Source: Mycolicibacterium baixiangningiae (GTDB lineage Bacteria > Actinomycetota > Actinomycetes > Mycobacteriales > Mycobacteriaceae). From it: a stretch of 64,000 nucleotides of DNA. Shown here in pieces: positions 34,208 through 42,328 of this stretch (the stretch's first letter is position 1; every line of letters begins with the position of its first letter). The position numbers were made by a program, and so were the translations under genes. The stretch spans positions 5,518,001 to 5,582,000 of the forward strand of contig NZ_CP066218.1 of the NCBI RefSeq assembly GCF_016313185.1. The letters are read 5' to 3'. The notes beneath the pieces were generated by a model. It did not search any database and was not told where the DNA came from. It worked only from the letters and a program-made list of their open reading frames with translations.

Positions 34208-35578
34208 ATGGAGCGGATGTTGGAGGCACCAGAACGCGACCGCCCGGCGGGCGACCCGCGCGTCCGGACGCCGTGGTGGCACAGCCTGCACGCCACGTCG
34301 ACGCGGCGCGCCCTGCTGCTGACCGCACTCGGCGGGCTTCTCATAGCCGGACTCGTCACCGCCCTGCCGTCGGGCGAGGGCGTCAACGGCCCCGGTCTGA
34401 GCGCGAGCGCGATCACGCTCGGCCCCCGCGGGAACGACACGTTCAACCACGCCAAGAGCGGTGACTGCCTGAACTGGCCGGAACGTAACCCCGACGGCGC
34501 GCAGATCGTAGACTGCAAGGACGAGCACCGGTTCGAGGTCGCCGAATCGGTAGACATGCGCACGTTCCCGGGCAGCGAGTACGGCCCCGATGCGGCGCCG
34601 CCGTCTCCGGCCCGCATCCAGCAGATCAGCCAGGAGCAGTGCCAGGCAGCCGTCCGCCGCTACCTCGGCCAGCGCTTCGACCCGAACAGCCGCTTCACCA
34701 TCAGCATGATGTGGTCCGGGGACAAGGCGTGGCGCCAGGCCGGCGAGCGGCGCATGCTGTGCGGCCTGCAGCTGCCGGGCGCCAACAACCAGCAGTTGGC
34801 GTTCACCGGCAAGGTCGCCGAGATCGACCAGTCCAAGGTGTGGCCCGTGGGCACCTGCCTCGGCATCGACCCGACCACCAACCAGCCCACCGACATCCCG
34901 GTCGACTGTGCCGCCCCGCACGCCATGGAGGTCACCGGAGCGGTCAACCTCGCGGAGAAGTTCCCCGGCGGGTTGCCGCCCGAACCCGAGCAGGACGGCT
35001 ACATCAAGGACGCGTGCACCCGGATGACGGATGCCTACCTCGCGCCGATCCAGCTCCGCAACACCACGCTGACGTTGATCTACAGCACGATCTCGCTGCC
35101 GAGCTGGGCGGCGGGCAGCCATCAGGTGTCGTGCAGCATCGGCGCGACGCTGGGCAACGGCGGCTGGTCGACGCTGCTCAACAGCGCCAAGGGCCCGCTC
35201 CAGATCAACGGGCAGCCCCCGGTCCCGCCGCCGGACATCCCCGAGGAGCGGCTGAGCCTGCCGCCGATCCCGTTTCCCGACGCCGAGGACACGTCCTCCC
35301 AGACCGAGCCGGATTACAGCCAGAGCCAGAGCGATCAGAGCCAGAGCGATCAGAGCCAGACCGACCAGAGCCAGACCCAGCACGGTCCGCAGGCCTCGAC
35401 GGAGCCGACCCCGGCCCCGCCCACCGACGCGCCGCCGTCCGGGGACGGCAACACCTTCCTCAACGGTCCGCCGCCGCCGCCGGCTCCCGAGGTGGCGCCG
35501 CCGCCCGCACCGGCCCCGCCTCCGCCGGCACCCGCGCCGTTGCCGGTCGAACCGGTTCCGCCTCCGCCGGGACCGTAA
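34208..35578 (+). CDS. Septum formation family membrane protein (Rv3835 type)
   Basis: Single-pass membrane protein of 456 aa. One helix at about residues 36-55 (ALLLTALGGLLIAGLVTAL) anchors an outer region with two copies of a Cys-containing domain: GDCLNWP...VDCKDEHRFEVAE and GTCLGIDP...VDCAAPHAMEVTG. This C-x-H pattern is typical of septum_form domains. The C-terminal third is low complexity: DQSQS repeats then a Pro-rich tail. ATG 34208 is taken; ATG 34217 has GGAG before it and is the alternative. It is followed 4 bp later by a metallopeptidase gene. Confidence 0.88.
   Translation: MERMLEAPERDRPAGDPRVRTPWWHSLHATSTRRALLLTALGGLLIAGLVTALPSGEGVNGPGLSASAITLGPRGNDTFNHAKSGDCLNWPERNPDGAQIVDCKDEHRFEVAESVDMRTFPGSEYGPDAAPPSPARIQQISQEQCQAAVRRYLGQRFDPNSRFTISMMWSGDKAWRQAGERRMLCGLQLPGANNQQLAFTGKVAEIDQSKVWPVGTCLGIDPTTNQPTDIPVDCAAPHAMEVTGAVNLAEKFPGGLPPEPEQDGYIKDACTRMTDAYLAPIQLRNTTLTLIYSTISLPSWAAGSHQVSCSIGATLGNGGWSTLLNSAKGPLQINGQPPVPPPDIPEERLSLPPIPFPDAEDTSSQTEPDYSQSQSDQSQSDQSQTDQSQTQHGPQASTEPTPAPPTDAPPSGDGNTFLNGPPPPPAPEVAPPPAPAPPPPAPAPLPVEPVPPPPGP
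35321..35380 (+). repeat. Four tandem 15-nt units in the Rv3835-type gene
   Basis: Units start at 35321, 35336, 35351 and 35366; the first two are identical, the last two diverged. They encode QSQSD/QSQTD units in the disordered outer region. Copy number may vary between strains. Confidence 0.92.
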
Positions 35579-35582
35579 CCGC

Positions 35583-35933
35583 GTGCCCGTACGGATGAGC
35601 GCGCAGCGGTTCGACGAACTGGTCTCCGATGCGCTCGACCTCGTCCCGCCCAAGCTGGCCGCCGCGATCGACAACGTGGTGGTGCTCGTCGAGAAGCGGC
35701 ACCCCGACGAACCCGACCTGCTCGGCCTCTACGAGGGCATTGCGCTCACGGAGCGCGACCACACCTACGCGGGCGCACTGCCCGACACCATCACGATCTA
35801 CCGCGACGCGCTGCTCGACATCTGCGACAGCGACGAGGACGTGGTGGACGAGGTGGCGATCACCGTGATCCACGAGATCGCACACCACTTCGGCATCGAC
35901 GACCACCGGCTGCACGAACTCGGCTGGGCCTGA
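35583..35933 (+). CDS. Minimal zincin-type metallopeptidase family protein (Rv3836 type)
   Basis: Small (116 aa) predicted zinc peptidase of the DUF1025 group. The single motif HEIAHHFGIDDHRLHELG supplies HExxH and the third His/Glu region at the C-terminus. No signal peptide or membrane helix, so it is cytosolic. It starts (GTG 35583; ATG 35595 possible) 4 bp after the septum-formation gene. Substrate unknown. Confidence 0.9.
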   Translation: MPVRMSAQRFDELVSDALDLVPPKLAAAIDNVVVLVEKRHPDEPDLLGLYEGIALTERDHTYAGALPDTITIYRDALLDICDSDEDVVDEVAITVIHEIAHHFGIDDHRLHELGWA

Positions 35934-35978
35934 GCGCGGCATCCCCGATTTGTCGGCCGGCAGTGCTATGAACGGGCC

Positions 35979-36182
35979 ATGACCATCCAGTGCCGGGAGT
36001 GCGGGGCCGGGCTGGAACACTGCCACGGCACTGTCATCCACCACGCCCGCCACCGCATCGAATGCACCGAGGACGACTGCACCACCCCCGAGGTGGTGCA
36101 CACCTTCAGCATCGACTGCGAGGCGGTGGGCTGCCGGTGCGGCCGGTCGGCCGGTGCGGCCGGTCGGCCGGCCGCGCGGTGA
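35979..36182 (+). CDS. Small Cys/His-rich protein, C-terminus altered by a tandem duplication
   Basis: A 67-aa protein with eight or so Cys/His candidates: CRECG, HCHG, HH...H, C-x5-C, DCEAVGCRC, a likely zinc-binding fold. I recall similar short proteins in other mycobacteria ending shortly after GCxC. Here a 17-bp tandem duplication (36139-36155 and 36156-36172) shifts the frame after GRSAG and adds AAGRPAAR. With one copy the protein would end about GRAVI at a TGA at 36182-36184. Function unknown. Confidence 0.75.
   Translation: MTIQCRECGAGLEHCHGTVIHHARHRIECTEDDCTTPEVVHTFSIDCEAVGCRCGRSAGAAGRPAAR
36139..36172 (+). repeat. 17-bp tandem duplication at a gene 3' end
   Basis: Two adjacent 17-nt copies differ only in the last base. 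Because 17 is not a multiple of three the duplication changes the C-terminal reading frame of the small Cys/His-rich gene. Confidence 0.9.
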
Positions 36183-36189
36183 TCTGAGT

Positions 36190-36876
36190 TCAGCCCATCG
36201 GGTCCACCGACTCCAGTGCATCGTGCACCGGGTCGGCATCGGGCTCGGGATAGAACGGTGGTAGGCGCGCGCCCCACTGCACACAGCTCCACCGGCCGTC
36301 GGTGACCGGGGCCAGCACCACCGATTCGGTGTTCGCGAGGTGGTGGTCCAGTGCGAAGGTCCCCTCCACACCCGCCAGCACCGCCGACACCAACCGGATC
36401 GCCGCGCCGTGGCTGACCACCACGATGTCGTCCCCCCAGGCGTCGTCGTCGAGGTAGCGGATCCGCAGTTGGGTCAGCACCGGCACGTAGCGGTCGAGCA
36501 CCTCGTCACCGGTCTCCCCGCCGGGCATCGGCACGGCGAGCTCACCCTGGTGCCAGCGCTGGTAGACCGACTCGAACCGGGTGATGGCCTCGTCGTCGCT
36601 GCGGTTCTCGAGCTCACCGACCTGCACCTCGTGCAGGCCGTCGAATTCATGCGGTTCGAGCGCCGTGGCGGCGGCGATCTCGGCGGCGGTTTCGGCGGCA
36701 CGCCGCGCCAGCGAGTGGGCGAGCAGCCCGGGCGAGCGGGTCAGTCCGCGCGCGAACGTGCCGGCCTGTTCACGTCCGAGGTCGGTCAGGGCCGCGCCGG
36801 GCGGGCGGGTATCGAGCCGCCGTTCGACGTTGGCGTGCGACTGCCCGTGGCGCACCAGCACCAGCCTGCCGCTCAC
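36190..36876 (-). CDS. Histidine phosphatase / phosphoglycerate mutase-like protein (Rv3837c type)
   Basis: A 228-aa acid phosphatase-fold protein with the catalytic LVRHGQSHAN at residues 6-15 and the second His in VVVSHGAAIRL. Acid donor is in DGLHEVQVGELENRSD. The GTG at 36876 overlaps the pheA stop (GTGA); the open frame further upstream lies over pheA. Substrate unknown; coupling to pheA is conserved in mycobacteria but does not prove a role in phenylalanine synthesis. Confidence 0.92.
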   Translation of the reverse strand: MSGRLVLVRHGQSHANVERRLDTRPPGAALTDLGREQAGTFARGLTRSPGLLAHSLARRAAETAAEIAAATALEPHEFDGLHEVQVGELENRSDDEAITRFESVYQRWHQGELAVPMPGGETGDEVLDRYVPVLTQLRIRYLDDDAWGDDIVVVSHGAAIRLVSAVLAGVEGTFALDHHLANTESVVLAPVTDGRWSCVQWGARLPPFYPEPDADPVHDALESVDPMG

Positions 36877-37799
36877 CGGTCGTCCTCCGGCAGTCCTTCG
36901 CGCAGTCGTGAAAGCCAGCGTGTCGCCTCGTCGCTGCGCGGCGGTGGCGCGCCGGCGGCCGTCCCGGTCGGCCAGGAACCCAGATATCGCACATCGGCAC
37001 AACGACTGTGCAGCGCTTTGAGTGCCTCGGCGACGGCATCGTCGTCGATGTGGCCGACCCAGTCGAGGAAGAACACGTAGGTGCCCAGTTCGGTGCGGGT
37101 GGGCCGGGACTCGATGCGGGTCAGATCGATGTCCCGGATCGACAGCTCGGTCATCGCGGCGACGAGCGCGCCAGGGATGTTCGGCAGCCGCAGGGCGACC
37201 GAGGTGCGGTCGGCTCCGGTGCGGGCCGGGGGTGGGGCAGGCCGGCCCACGAGGACGAACCGGGTGCGGGCATTCGGCTCGTCGACCACGCCCGCGGCGA
37301 GGCTGCGCAGGCCGTAGTGGTGGGCAGCCAGCGCCGTGCTGACGCCCGCATCGGCACGTCCGGCTGCGACGTCGGCGGCCGCGGCGGCGTTCGAGTGCGC
37401 GGGGATGAGCTGCGCGGCGGGCAGGTGCTCGGTGAGCCAGCGGCGCACCTGGGCGGCGGCCACCGGGAACGCCGCGACGGTCGTGACGTCACCCTGGTGG
37501 TCGGGCCGCACCACGATGCTGAAGGACACGTCCAGGGTCAGTTCGGCGACGATCTGCAGGGGCACGCCGACCGCGAGGCTGTCGAGGGTGGGCAGCACCG
37601 AACCCTCGATCGAGTTCTCGATCGGCACGCACGCGTAGTCGGCCGCCCCGGACCGGACGGCCTCGAGTCCGGCGGGGGTGCTGTCGGTCGGCACGGGGGT
37701 CACCGCGTCCCCGCCGGGCACCAGGCCCCCCGACACCATCTGCTGCAACGCCGACTCGGTGAACGTCCCCTGGGGGCCGAGATAGGTGATGCGCGGCAC
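36873..37799 (-). CDS. pheA: Prephenate dehydratase
   Basis: Converts prephenate to phenylpyruvate in phenylalanine synthesis. The 308 aa start ITYLGPQGTFTESAL and carry the catalytic ENSIEGSV and the TRF motif (NARTRFVLVG), followed by an ACT regulatory domain beginning near GALVAAMTELS with ESRPTRTELG, the phenylalanine-binding region. No chorismate mutase domain is fused. Start GTG at 37799. Feedback inhibition by phenylalanine is expected from the ACT domain. Confidence 0.97.
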   Translation of the reverse strand: MPRITYLGPQGTFTESALQQMVSGGLVPGGDAVTPVPTDSTPAGLEAVRSGAADYACVPIENSIEGSVLPTLDSLAVGVPLQIVAELTLDVSFSIVVRPDHQGDVTTVAAFPVAAAQVRRWLTEHLPAAQLIPAHSNAAAAADVAAGRADAGVSTALAAHHYGLRSLAAGVVDEPNARTRFVLVGRPAPPPARTGADRTSVALRLPNIPGALVAAMTELSIRDIDLTRIESRPTRTELGTYVFFLDWVGHIDDDAVAEALKALHSRCADVRYLGSWPTGTAAGAPPPRSDEATRWLSRLREGLPEDDR

Positions 37800-37865
37800 G
37801 TCGCAACCCTATCCGCTGTCCGGGACGGCCCGGGGCAAAGCCTTGCGCCACCCCGCCATCCGTAG

Positions 37866-37884
37866 TTAAGTAAGGCTTACCTCA
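37866..37884 (+). promoter_or_regulatory. IdeR iron box upstream of the DUF2470 gene
   Basis: TTAAGTAAGGCTTACCTCA matches 15 of 19 positions of the IdeR/DtxR consensus, with the AGGCT-ACCT core intact. It lies 20 bp before the ATG at 37904, where bound IdeR would repress. The M. tuberculosis orthologue Rv3839 is known to be iron-repressed. Confidence 0.88.
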
Positions 37885-37903
37885 CTAACCGGAAGGCAGC
37901 GCG

Positions 37904-38719
37904 ATGGCCAAGACTCCTCCGACGACCAGACCGGCGACGACGACGGCACCGACTGGACCCTCCACGGCCGAGCGGATCCGCAGCGCATGCGCCCGCGGCG
38001 GCGGTGCGATGCTCGCGGTAGAGGGCGTCGACCCGGTCAGCACCCCGGTGCACCACCTCCTCGACGACGGGTCGTTCGCGATCACCGTCCCCGTCGCCGC
38101 CGCTCTCTCGACGATGGTCGCCTCCTCAGGAGCCGCGGGCGTACAGGCAGTGCTGGAGATGACCGACTATGCGCCGCTGCCGCTGCGGGAACCGGTGCGT
38201 TCCCTGGTGTGGATCCGCGGACGCGTGCACACCGTGCCGAGCGACGACGTGTCGGCGCTACTCGACCTGGTTGCCAGCGCCGACCCCAATCCCGCTCTGC
38301 TGCAGGTCAATTCCGGCGATCACCCGCGTTACGCGCTGATGCGGCTGGAGATCGAGTCCGTGGTGGTGGCCGACGCCACCGGCGCGGAGTCGGTGGGCCT
38401 GAGCGCACTGCTGGCAGCCCGGCCCGATCCGTTCTGCGCGATGGAGTCCTGCTGGCTGCAGCACATGGAGTCGGCGCACCAGGAGGTCGTCGACCGGTTG
38501 GCCAACCGGCTGCCCGCCGCCATGCGCCGCGGCCGGGTTCGCCCCCTGGGCCTGGACCGCTACGGCGTTCAGTTGCGTGTCGAGGACACCGACGGCGATC
38601 ACGACGTGCGCCTGCCGTTCCCCAAACCCGTCGACGACGTGACCGGCCTCAGCCAGGCCATCCGGGTGCTGATGGGCTGCCCGTTCCTCAACGGTCTGCA
38701 GGCGCGGCGCGGGCGCTAG
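37904..38719 (+). CDS. Iron-regulated DUF2470 domain protein (Rv3839 type)
   Basis: A 271-aa cytosolic protein. The middle (residues 60-140) resembles the split-barrel flavin/haem-binding fold of HugZ-like proteins, and the C-terminal part (HMESAHQEVVDRLANRLP ... GLDRYGVQLR) is a DUF2470 domain, which in HugZ contributes to haem handling. A role in haem or iron use under limitation is inferred from this and from the IdeR box. ATG at 37904 follows GGAAGG at a good distance. Confidence 0.88.
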   Translation: MAKTPPTTRPATTTAPTGPSTAERIRSACARGGGAMLAVEGVDPVSTPVHHLLDDGSFAITVPVAAALSTMVASSGAAGVQAVLEMTDYAPLPLREPVRSLVWIRGRVHTVPSDDVSALLDLVASADPNPALLQVNSGDHPRYALMRLEIESVVVADATGAESVGLSALLAARPDPFCAMESCWLQHMESAHQEVVDRLANRLPAAMRRGRVRPLGLDRYGVQLRVEDTDGDHDVRLPFPKPVDDVTGLSQAIRVLMGCPFLNGLQARRGR

Positions 38720-38729
38720 CGTTGGGGCG

Positions 38730-39509
38730 GTGACCCGGCCCCTAGACGAGCTGCCCGATGTGCTCGACGCCCGGCAGCGCCGCGCGGTGCGCATCGAGAT
38801 CGCCGTCGTCCTCGCGGTCACGTTCGGCCTCAGCGCCTACACCGCGTCACTGCGGCTGCTCGAGTCCGTGCTGCTCGGCCTGTCCGGCCAGGTGGTCGCG
38901 CTCAACCCGCGCCGGTCCACATTCGACCTCCTCGACCTCGGACTGAACCTGGCCGGCGTGTTCCAGCTCCTGGCGTGGGGGGCACTCGGGGTCTACCTGT
39001 TGTGGCGCAGCGGCTTCCGCCTGGCCGACATCGGGCTGGCGCGGCCGCGGGTGCGCCCCGACCTGCTCGGCGGCCTCGGGCTGGCCGCGTTGATCGGACT
39101 GCCCGGGCTGGCGCTCTACCAGGTGGCCCGTGTCCTGGGCCTCAACGCCTCGGTCGAACCCGCCGAACTGTACGACACGTGGTGGCGCATCCCGGTGCTG
39201 CTGGCGATGTCGTTCGCCAACGGGTGGGCCGAGGAGATCATCGTGGTCGGCTTCCTGCTGACCCGGCTGCGGCAGCTTCGGGTCAACCCCGTCGTGGCGA
39301 TCGTCGCGGCGAGCCTGCTGCGCGGGGCATACCACCTGTACCAGGGCTTCGGCGCCGGCCTCGGCAACGTCGCGATGGGCCTGGTGTTCGGATACGTCTG
39401 GCACCGCACCGGGCGGCTGTGGCCGCTGATCATCGCGCACGCGCTGATCGACGCCGTGGCGTTCGTCGGCTACGCCCTGGCGGCCGGACACCTCGGCTGG
39501 TTGCAGTGA
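38730..39509 (+). CDS. CPBP-family intramembrane metalloprotease (Abi/CAAX type)
   Basis: Polytopic membrane protein of 259 aa with the family motifs EEIIVVGF (motif 1, Glu-Glu), RGAYHLYQG (motif 2) and IAHALIDAV (motif 3) in the last three helices. In bacteria these proteases act in peptide maturation or bacteriocin immunity; the substrate here is unknown. GTG start 10 bp after the DUF2470 gene, so it may share iron control with it. Confidence 0.9.
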   Translation: MTRPLDELPDVLDARQRRAVRIEIAVVLAVTFGLSAYTASLRLLESVLLGLSGQVVALNPRRSTFDLLDLGLNLAGVFQLLAWGALGVYLLWRSGFRLADIGLARPRVRPDLLGGLGLAALIGLPGLALYQVARVLGLNASVEPAELYDTWWRIPVLLAMSFANGWAEEIIVVGFLLTRLRQLRVNPVVAIVAASLLRGAYHLYQGFGAGLGNVAMGLVFGYVWHRTGRLWPLIIAHALIDAVAFVGYALAAGHLGWLQ

Positions 39510-39540
39510 CCGGCCGGTGCGGGCACGTACATTTTTCGCT

Positions 39541-40815
39541 GTGAACCCGAATCCCGGCAGGCCCGGCCCGCCCGGCAGCGGGAGGGGGCCGAACGGTCCG
39601 CATGAGCCGTCGCAGGTGATCCGCCGCGCCCCCGGCCACCGGCCGCCGCCCGTGTGGCCGCCCAACCCGCCGACACCCCCGGCGCCCCCGCCGCCGGCGT
39701 GGGAGCGGCGCCTACCACCCCCGCCACCGCCGCAGCTGCGGCACCAGCCCCCACCCCCGCGGTCCGCGCGGCCACCGGCACCGGCCCGGCCGGCCGTTCG
39801 TCCACCGGTCCGCCCGCCCGTTCCGCCCCCGGTGGCCGCCGCCCGCCCCCGCCGTAAACGCCACTGGGGCCGGATCGTCATGACCGTGCTGCTCGTCGCG
39901 GTCGTCGTGCTGGTGGGCCTGGTCGTGTGGGTCGACACGTCGCTGCAGCGCATTCCCGCGCTGACCGCCTACCCGGACCGGCCCGCCGCCGGCCGGGGCA
40001 CCACCTGGCTGCTGGTCGGCTCCGACAGCAGGGCCGGCCTGGATGCCGACCAGCAGGCGCGACTCGCCACCGGCGGTGAGGTCGGCACCGGGCGAACCGA
40101 CACGATCATGCTGGTCCACCTCCCCGGACTGGGCTCGAGCGCCCCGGCGACGATGGTGTCGCTCCCCCGCGACTCCTACGTGCCGATCCCCGGTTACGGG
40201 GAGGACAAGATCAACGCCGCGTACGCGCTGGGCGGTGCGCCGCTGCTGGCGCAGACCGTCGAACAGGCGACCGGGCTGCGCCTCGACCACTACGCCGAGG
40301 TCGGATTCGACGGGTTCGCCTCGATCGTCGACGCCGTCGGCGGGGTGACCATGTGCCCGTCCGAGCCGATCAACGATCCCCTGGCCGGCATCGACCTGCC
40401 CGCGGGCTGCCAGGAACTCGACGGCCGCAACGCGCTCGGCTTCGTACGCACCCGGGCCACCCCGCGCGCCGATCTCGACCGGATGACCAACCAGCGGGTG
40501 TTCATGTCGGCGCTGCTGCACCGCGCGGCCAGCCCCGCGGTGTTCCTCAACCCGTTGCGCTGGCTGCCGATGGCACACGCGGCCGGTGACGCCCTGACCG
40601 TCGACACCGGCGCGCACGTGTGGGACCTCGCCCGGCTCGGCTGGGCGCTGCGCGGTGACCTCACCACCACGACGGTCCCGATCGGCGAGTTCACCAGCAG
40701 CGGCTCCGGGGCCGTCGTGGTCTGGGACAGCGCTGCGGCAAGCCGGCTGTTCGAGGCGATGGCCGCCGACACGCCGATACCAGCCGACGTGCTCGACCCC
40801 GGCCCGACCGGCTAG
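39541..40815 (+). CDS. LytR-CpsA-Psr (LCP) family ligase
   Basis: Probable phosphotransferase that attaches arabinogalactan (or another lipid-linked polymer) to peptidoglycan. The first 105 residues are Pro-rich and cytosolic, one helix (IVMTVLLVAVVVLVGLVVWV) follows, then the LCP domain with GSDSRAG, TDTIMLV, SLPRDSYV, DKINAAYALGG and NALGFVRTR. The protein is 424 aa with GTG start at 39541. In M. tuberculosis the gene at this place (Rv3840) is much shorter, so the full-length copy here is notable. It fits the wall-assembly theme of the window. Confidence 0.92.
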   Translation: MNPNPGRPGPPGSGRGPNGPHEPSQVIRRAPGHRPPPVWPPNPPTPPAPPPPAWERRLPPPPPPQLRHQPPPPRSARPPAPARPAVRPPVRPPVPPPVAAARPRRKRHWGRIVMTVLLVAVVVLVGLVVWVDTSLQRIPALTAYPDRPAAGRGTTWLLVGSDSRAGLDADQQARLATGGEVGTGRTDTIMLVHLPGLGSSAPATMVSLPRDSYVPIPGYGEDKINAAYALGGAPLLAQTVEQATGLRLDHYAEVGFDGFASIVDAVGGVTMCPSEPINDPLAGIDLPAGCQELDGRNALGFVRTRATPRADLDRMTNQRVFMSALLHRAASPAVFLNPLRWLPMAHAAGDALTVDTGAHVWDLARLGWALRGDLTTTTVPIGEFTSSGSGAVVVWDSAAASRLFEAMAADTPIPADVLDPGPTG

Positions 40816-40848
40816 AGTCACCGGCGTCAGCAAACTGTGGCCGGAATT

Positions 40849-40866
40849 GTTACCGTCGTCACAAAT
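40849..40866 (+). promoter_or_regulatory. Pair of GTCAC-type nonamers upstream of bfrB
   Basis: GTTAC at 40849 and GTCAC at 40858 are 9 bp apart, about 90 bp before the bfrB start. A second pair, GTCAC at 40817 and GTCAG at 40826, lies just after the LCP stop. The spacing equals that of the arrays near erp and the amidase, but two units occur by chance more easily. Confidence 0.3.
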
Positions 40867-40878
40867 TACGAGCGCAGC

Positions 40879-40912
40879 TTAGGGGAACCTTTCCTCAGTA
40901 AGGTTGACCTTG
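40879..40912 (+). promoter_or_regulatory. Overlapping tandem IdeR-like boxes upstream of bfrB
   Basis: Two 19-bp boxes at 40879-40897 (12 of 19) and 40894-40912 (11 of 19, with AGGxTxACCT) precede bfrB by 38 bp. Tandem weak boxes upstream of the promoter are the arrangement with which IdeR activates bfrB in M. tuberculosis. Confidence 0.75.
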
Positions 40913-40950
40913 GCTGACAATACCGTTTGACCTGGGATATCGTCTTCGGC

Positions 40951-41496
40951 ATGACGACATCCGGCGCTCTCGACACCAAATTCCACGGACTTCTCAAAGA
41001 GCAGATCCGCAGCGAATTCACCGCCGCTCAGCAATACATCGCGATCGCGGTGTACTTCGACGGCGCCGACCTGCCGCAGCTCGCCAAGCACTTCTACGGC
41101 CAGTCCGTCGAAGAGCGCAACCACGCCATGATGCTCGTGCAGTACCTGCTGGACCGCGACGTCGAGCTCGAGGTCCCCGGTGTCGACGAGGTGTGCAACC
41201 GGTTCGACTCCGCGCGGGACGCCCTGGCCCTGGCCCTGGATCTCGAGCGCACCGTCACCGAGCAGATCAGCCGGCTGGCCAGTGTGGCGCGCGAAGAGGG
41301 CGACTACCTTGGCGAGCAGTTCATGCAGTGGTTCCTCAAGGAGCAGGTCGAAGAGGTCGCGCAGATGACGACCCTGGTCCGCATCGCCGAGCGCGCGGGC
41401 GCCAACCTGTTCCACCTCGAGGACTTCGTCGCCAGGGACATGGCCGGCGCCGGGGCGGATTCGAGTGCCCCGCGGGCGGCGGGCGGCGCGCTCTAG
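40951..41496 (+). CDS. bfrB: Ferritin BfrB
   Basis: Iron-storage ferritin that oxidises Fe(II) and stores it as mineral in a 24-mer. The 181 aa have the ferroxidase ligands in the expected places: Glu22 (RSEFTAAQQY), Glu55 and His58 (VEERNHAM), and the later Glu/Gln in KEQVEEVAQM. The C-terminal tail is Ala/Gly-rich as in M. tuberculosis BfrB, also 181 aa. The ATG at 40951 is chosen over an upstream in-frame ATG at 40927, which lies next to the IdeR boxes. Its stop codon overlaps that of the convergent glpQ1. Confidence 0.97.
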   Translation: MTTSGALDTKFHGLLKEQIRSEFTAAQQYIAIAVYFDGADLPQLAKHFYGQSVEERNHAMMLVQYLLDRDVELEVPGVDEVCNRFDSARDALALALDLERTVTEQISRLASVAREEGDYLGEQFMQWFLKEQVEEVAQMTTLVRIAERAGANLFHLEDFVARDMAGAGADSSAPRAAGGAL

Positions 41497-42323
41497 CGGT
41501 CGGTGCCTGCCGCGCCGGTCAAGCCGTTCTGCAGCCAGTCCTTGGTGCGGCCGGGGTGGTTCGTGGCCACCCAGGCCACCCCGAGGTCGCGGCAGTACCG
41601 CACGTCCTCGTAGTGGTCGACCGTCCAGCAGTACAGGGCACGCCCCTGGGCGGCGGCGCGGTCCACCAGTTCGGGATGTTCGCGCAGCGTCATGATCGAC
41701 GGCCCCACAGCCGTCGCCCCGACGGTCGTCGCCGCGCTTCCGCCGAGATAGCGTGACGTCTCCCCGAGCAGCACCGTCGGGAGCATCGGCGCGGCCCGCC
41801 GGATGCGCCACACCGCGGCCGCCGAGAACGACATCACGACCGCCCGCGAGAGGTCGGCCGAGGCCGGCGCCGCGATCCCGAACCGGTGCAGCAGCGCCAA
41901 CACCTTGCTCTCCACCAGGGCGCCGTAGCGCACCGGATGTTTGGTCTCGATGAACAACTTCACCGGCCGGTGCCAGTCCAGCACCAGCTCGACGAGGGTC
42001 TCCAGCGTCAACACCTCGGTCATGTCGGCGCCTGCGTCCGGGCGCCGGCTGGCGTGCCATGAACCGAAGTCCAGTGCCCGCATCTCGGGCAGCGTCATCT
42101 CGCTGACCACCCCGGTCCCCGACGACGTCCGGTCCACGCGACGGTCGTGTACGCACACCAGATGCCCGTCGCGGGTCAGCCGGACATCGCATTCGACGCC
42201 GTCCGCGCCTTCCTTGAGGGCCAGCTCGTAGGCCGCCAGCGTGTGTTCGGGCCGGTCGGCCGACGCCCCGCGGTGCGCTACGACGAACGGATGACCGCCG
42301 AGCATGCCGTCATCCGGGTTCAT
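41493..42323 (-). CDS. glpQ1: Glycerophosphodiester phosphodiesterase GlpQ1
   Basis: Hydrolyses glycerophosphodiesters to glycerol-3-phosphate and an alcohol. The 276-aa TIM barrel has the N-terminal VAHRGAS with HTL, EGADGVECDVRLT, and VHD (catalytic His), and ends with CWTVD and GVAWVATNHP. No signal peptide, so it is cytosolic, acting on lipid turnover products. The terminal codon region overlaps bfrB by 4 bp through the CTAG palindrome. Confidence 0.95.
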   Translation of the reverse strand: MNPDDGMLGGHPFVVAHRGASADRPEHTLAAYELALKEGADGVECDVRLTRDGHLVCVHDRRVDRTSSGTGVVSEMTLPEMRALDFGSWHASRRPDAGADMTEVLTLETLVELVLDWHRPVKLFIETKHPVRYGALVESKVLALLHRFGIAAPASADLSRAVVMSFSAAAVWRIRRAAPMLPTVLLGETSRYLGGSAATTVGATAVGPSIMTLREHPELVDRAAAQGRALYCWTVDHYEDVRYCRDLGVAWVATNHPGRTKDWLQNGLTGAAGTDR

Positions 42324-42328
42324 GAGCC

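Noticed and set aside
40817..40830. GTCAC and GTCAG pair after the LCP gene as a further MtrA site
   Set aside because: Only two imperfect units next to a stop codon; kept only as a remark in the bfrB entry.
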